Below are positions 62,715 through 64,000 of a stretch of DNA of 64,000 nucleotides, in pieces. The notes under the pieces are model-generated. The model ran no database searches, was not told the origin of the DNA, and saw only the letters and a list, made by a program, of their open reading frames with translations. Origin of the DNA: Rhizobium sp. SL42 (GTDB taxonomy: Bacteria > Pseudomonadota > Alphaproteobacteria > Rhizobiales > Rhizobiaceae); the NCBI RefSeq assembly GCF_021729845.1, contig NZ_CP063397.1, forward strand, positions 572,001-636,000, in the 5' to 3' direction. Within the stretch, counting starts at the first letter, position 1. Each line of letters starts with the position of its first letter. The translations under genes were made by a program, and so were the position numbers.

Positions 62715-64000
62715 TCAGCAGGCTTGTTTTAGATCACCGGCCCGCCGAAGATGAGCAATCAAAAGCGCAACCGCCGCGGGGGTCATACCTTCAATGCGAG
62801 CAGCTTGTGCAATATTTTGTGGTCGCAAACGACTAAGCTTCTGCTTAAGCTCATTGGAAAGACCAGCCAAATCGTTATAGGCGAAATCCTGCGGGATGGC
62901 TCTGGCCTCCTCCGAACGGACGGAAGCCACGTCATTCGCCTGGCGGGCAATATAGGTGCTGTAAAGAGCATCGATAGCGACTTGTCTCGCCAAACTTTGG
63001 TCAACGTCCCGGAGAGATGGCCAGACACGGCACAGATCCGCCCATTGAATCTCCGGATAGGCCAAAATTTCCCCCGCGCTGCGTTGACGACCATCCTGAT
63101 TGATATGCAGGCCAGCATTGGCCATTTCCGTTGGCGATGCGGTGAGCTCCGCGAGCGTCTTGTTCAGACCGGTCCGCGCCGTCTCATAGTCGGCGAACTT
63201 GATTGCCCGCTGATTGCTCACGCAACCGAGTTGCATCCCAAGCGGGGTCAAGCGCATATCGGCATTGTCCGCACGCAAGCTCAATCGATACTCGGCGCGC
63301 GACGTAAACATTCGGTAGGGTTCCGCGACGCCCCGCGATGTCAGATCATCGATCATCACGCCGATATAGGAATTCGTCCTACTGAAACTTTGCCCCGAAG
63401 ACCCTGCTGCAAAAAGAGCGGCGTTGATACCGGCGACCAGGCCCTGCGCCCCGGCTTCCTCATATCCCGTAGTCCCGTTGATCTGACCAGCCAGATACAA
63501 TCCTTTGGTTCCCTTGACGGCAAGGGTCAGATCCAGCTGTTGCGGATCGACAAAATCATACTCGATGGCATAACCCGGCTGTAAGATGGCGACATCTTCC
63601 AGGCCCGGGATGGATCGAATGAACGCCTCCTGAACCTCCTCTGGCAGGGAGGTCGATATGCCATTGGGATAGATGGTATGATCGTCGAGACCTTCCGGCT
63701 CAAGAAAGATCTGATGCCCATCGCGTTCACCAAAGCGATTGATCTTGTCTTCTATTGAAGGACAATAGCGCGGACCAACACCCTCGATCTGGCCTGAGTA
63801 CAGCGCTGAACGGTGAATGTTATCTCGAATAATGTTGTGCGTGGCCGCCACTGTCCGGGTAATGCCGCAGCTGATCTGAGGAGTGGTCACACGGTCTGTC
63901 ATGAAGGAGAAGGGGATAGGGTCACTATCCGCATCCTGCATCTCTAGGTTCGTCCAGTGAATCGTCCGCCCATCCAAACGAGCAGGTGTGCCCGTTTTCA
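62715..64000 (-). CDS. mnmG: tRNA uridine 5-carboxymethylaminomethyl modification enzyme MnmG (partial)
   Basis: MnmG (GidA) works with MnmE to modify the wobble uridine of several tRNAs, using FAD and NADH. Only the C-terminal two thirds are in the window. The frame stays open to the last base, and the first codons read [13 protein letters not shown], an internal MnmG motif, so a TTG at 63977 is not the true start. Visible motifs are [13 protein letters not shown] (with a conserved cysteine), [25 protein letters not shown] (here GYEEAGAQG) and the C-terminal helical tRNA-binding region. It heads the rsmG-parA-parB operon. Confidence 0.96.
   Translation of the reverse strand, partial: KTGTPARLDGRTIHWTNLEMQDADSDPIPFSFMTDRVTTPQISCGITRTVAATHNIIRDNIHRSALYSGQIEGVGPRYCPSIEDKINRFGERDGHQIFLEPEGLDDHTIYPNGISTSLPEEVQEAFIRSIPGLEDVAILQPGYAIEYDFVDPQQLDLTLAVKGTKGLYLAGQINGTTGYEEAGAQGLVAGINAALFAAGSSGQSFSRTNSYIGVMIDDLTSRGVAEPYRMFTSRAEYRLSLRADNADMRLTPLGMQLGCVSNQRAIKFADYETARTGLNKTLAELTASPTEMANAGLHINQDGRQRSAGEILAYPEIQWADLCRVWPSLRDVDQSLARQVAIDALYSTYIARQANDVASVRSEEARAIPQDFAYNDLAGLSNELKQKLSRLRPQNIAQAARIEGMTPAAVALLIAHLRRAGDLKQAC

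Noticed and set aside
62715..63977. Treating mnmG as a complete gene starting at the TTG at 63977
   Set aside because: The frame is open to the window end and the residues before this codon read as a conserved internal MnmG motif, so the gene is simply truncated by the window.
1..64000. Search for tRNA/rRNA genes, insertion sequences, prophage, CRISPR arrays and defence islands
   Set aside because: No cloverleaf-like genes, transposases, terminal inverted repeats, regularly spaced repeats or typical defence genes were seen; gene spacing is continuous and of core-chromosome type.

Overview
The window is a gene-dense, roughly 60% GC piece of an alphaproteobacterial chromosome, almost certainly from the Rhizobiaceae. 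The gene content and orders support this: chvE-gguA-gguB-gguC beside gbpR, mnmG-rsmG-parA-parB, leuS-lptE-holA, ccmABCDG beside acnA, a 1.6-kDa-residue-class NAD-glutamate dehydrogenase, and families largely confined to alphaproteobacteria (DUF2585, DUF2794, the DUF1013 protein TrcR). Genus and species cannot be fixed from sequence alone. I see no tRNA, rRNA, insertion sequence, phage gene or CRISPR array. This is stable core chromosome with two accessory-flavoured catabolic/uptake blocks.

Layout. 1-3.6 kb: a DUF2585 membrane protein, then the cytochrome c maturation run ccmA-B-C-D-G on the minus strand. 3.9-7.6 kb: aconitase acnA and a secreted DUF1223 protein. 7.9-15.7 kb: a siderophore block (TonB-dependent receptor, AraC-type regulator, FhuC/FhuD/FhuB-like importer, FhuF-like reductase) with two TGA-N9-TCA iron-responsive operator matches in front of the receptor and importer. 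15.9-27.9 kb: a minus-strand sugar operon of about 11 kb, chvE-gguA-gguB-gguC-dehydratase-dehydrogenase-semialdehyde dehydrogenase-dgoK-dgoA, with its LysR regulator gbpR divergent. It couples import of galactose/arabinose-type sugars to their oxidative breakdown. 28-37 kb: housekeeping and stress genes (DUF2794, an acetyltransferase, an MHS-type transporter with an inserted periplasmic domain, asd, a lytic transglycosylase, a diguanylate cyclase, carbonic anhydrase, pyridoxal kinase). 37-43.4 kb: the large NAD-glutamate dehydrogenase and a UMF1-type transporter. 43.4-50.2 kb: purH, a heparinase-like protein, rsmB, htpX, an SDHAF4-like factor and a secreted nuclease. 50.3-55.2 kb: acetyl-CoA synthetase and propionyl-CoA synthetase flanking the cell-cycle regulator trcR. 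55.3-64 kb: yggS, leuS-lptE-holA, then the convergent mnmG-rsmG-parA-parB operon with a parS site inside rsmG. The presence of this last operon suggests the replication origin is not far beyond the right edge. mnmG is cut by the window end.

How the parts work together. The siderophore block looks like xenosiderophore capture: outer-membrane receptor, inner-membrane importer and a reductase to free the iron, but no biosynthesis genes in view. The sugar operon has the front half (dehydrogenase, dehydratase) shared by two branches, one ending through dgoK/dgoA in pyruvate plus glyceraldehyde 3-phosphate and one through GguC/semialdehyde dehydrogenase in 2-oxoglutarate. A lactonase is not in the window.

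No clearly new multi-gene system was found. The best leads are small. They are two genes (gbpR and the nuclease) whose near-consensus promoters predict leaderless mRNAs, a GbpR operator candidate sitting on the gbpR -10 box, the paired iron operators, the transporter's inserted domain, a heparinase-like protein without a signal peptide, and a 310-base convergent gap packed with palindromes and a G-rich tract.
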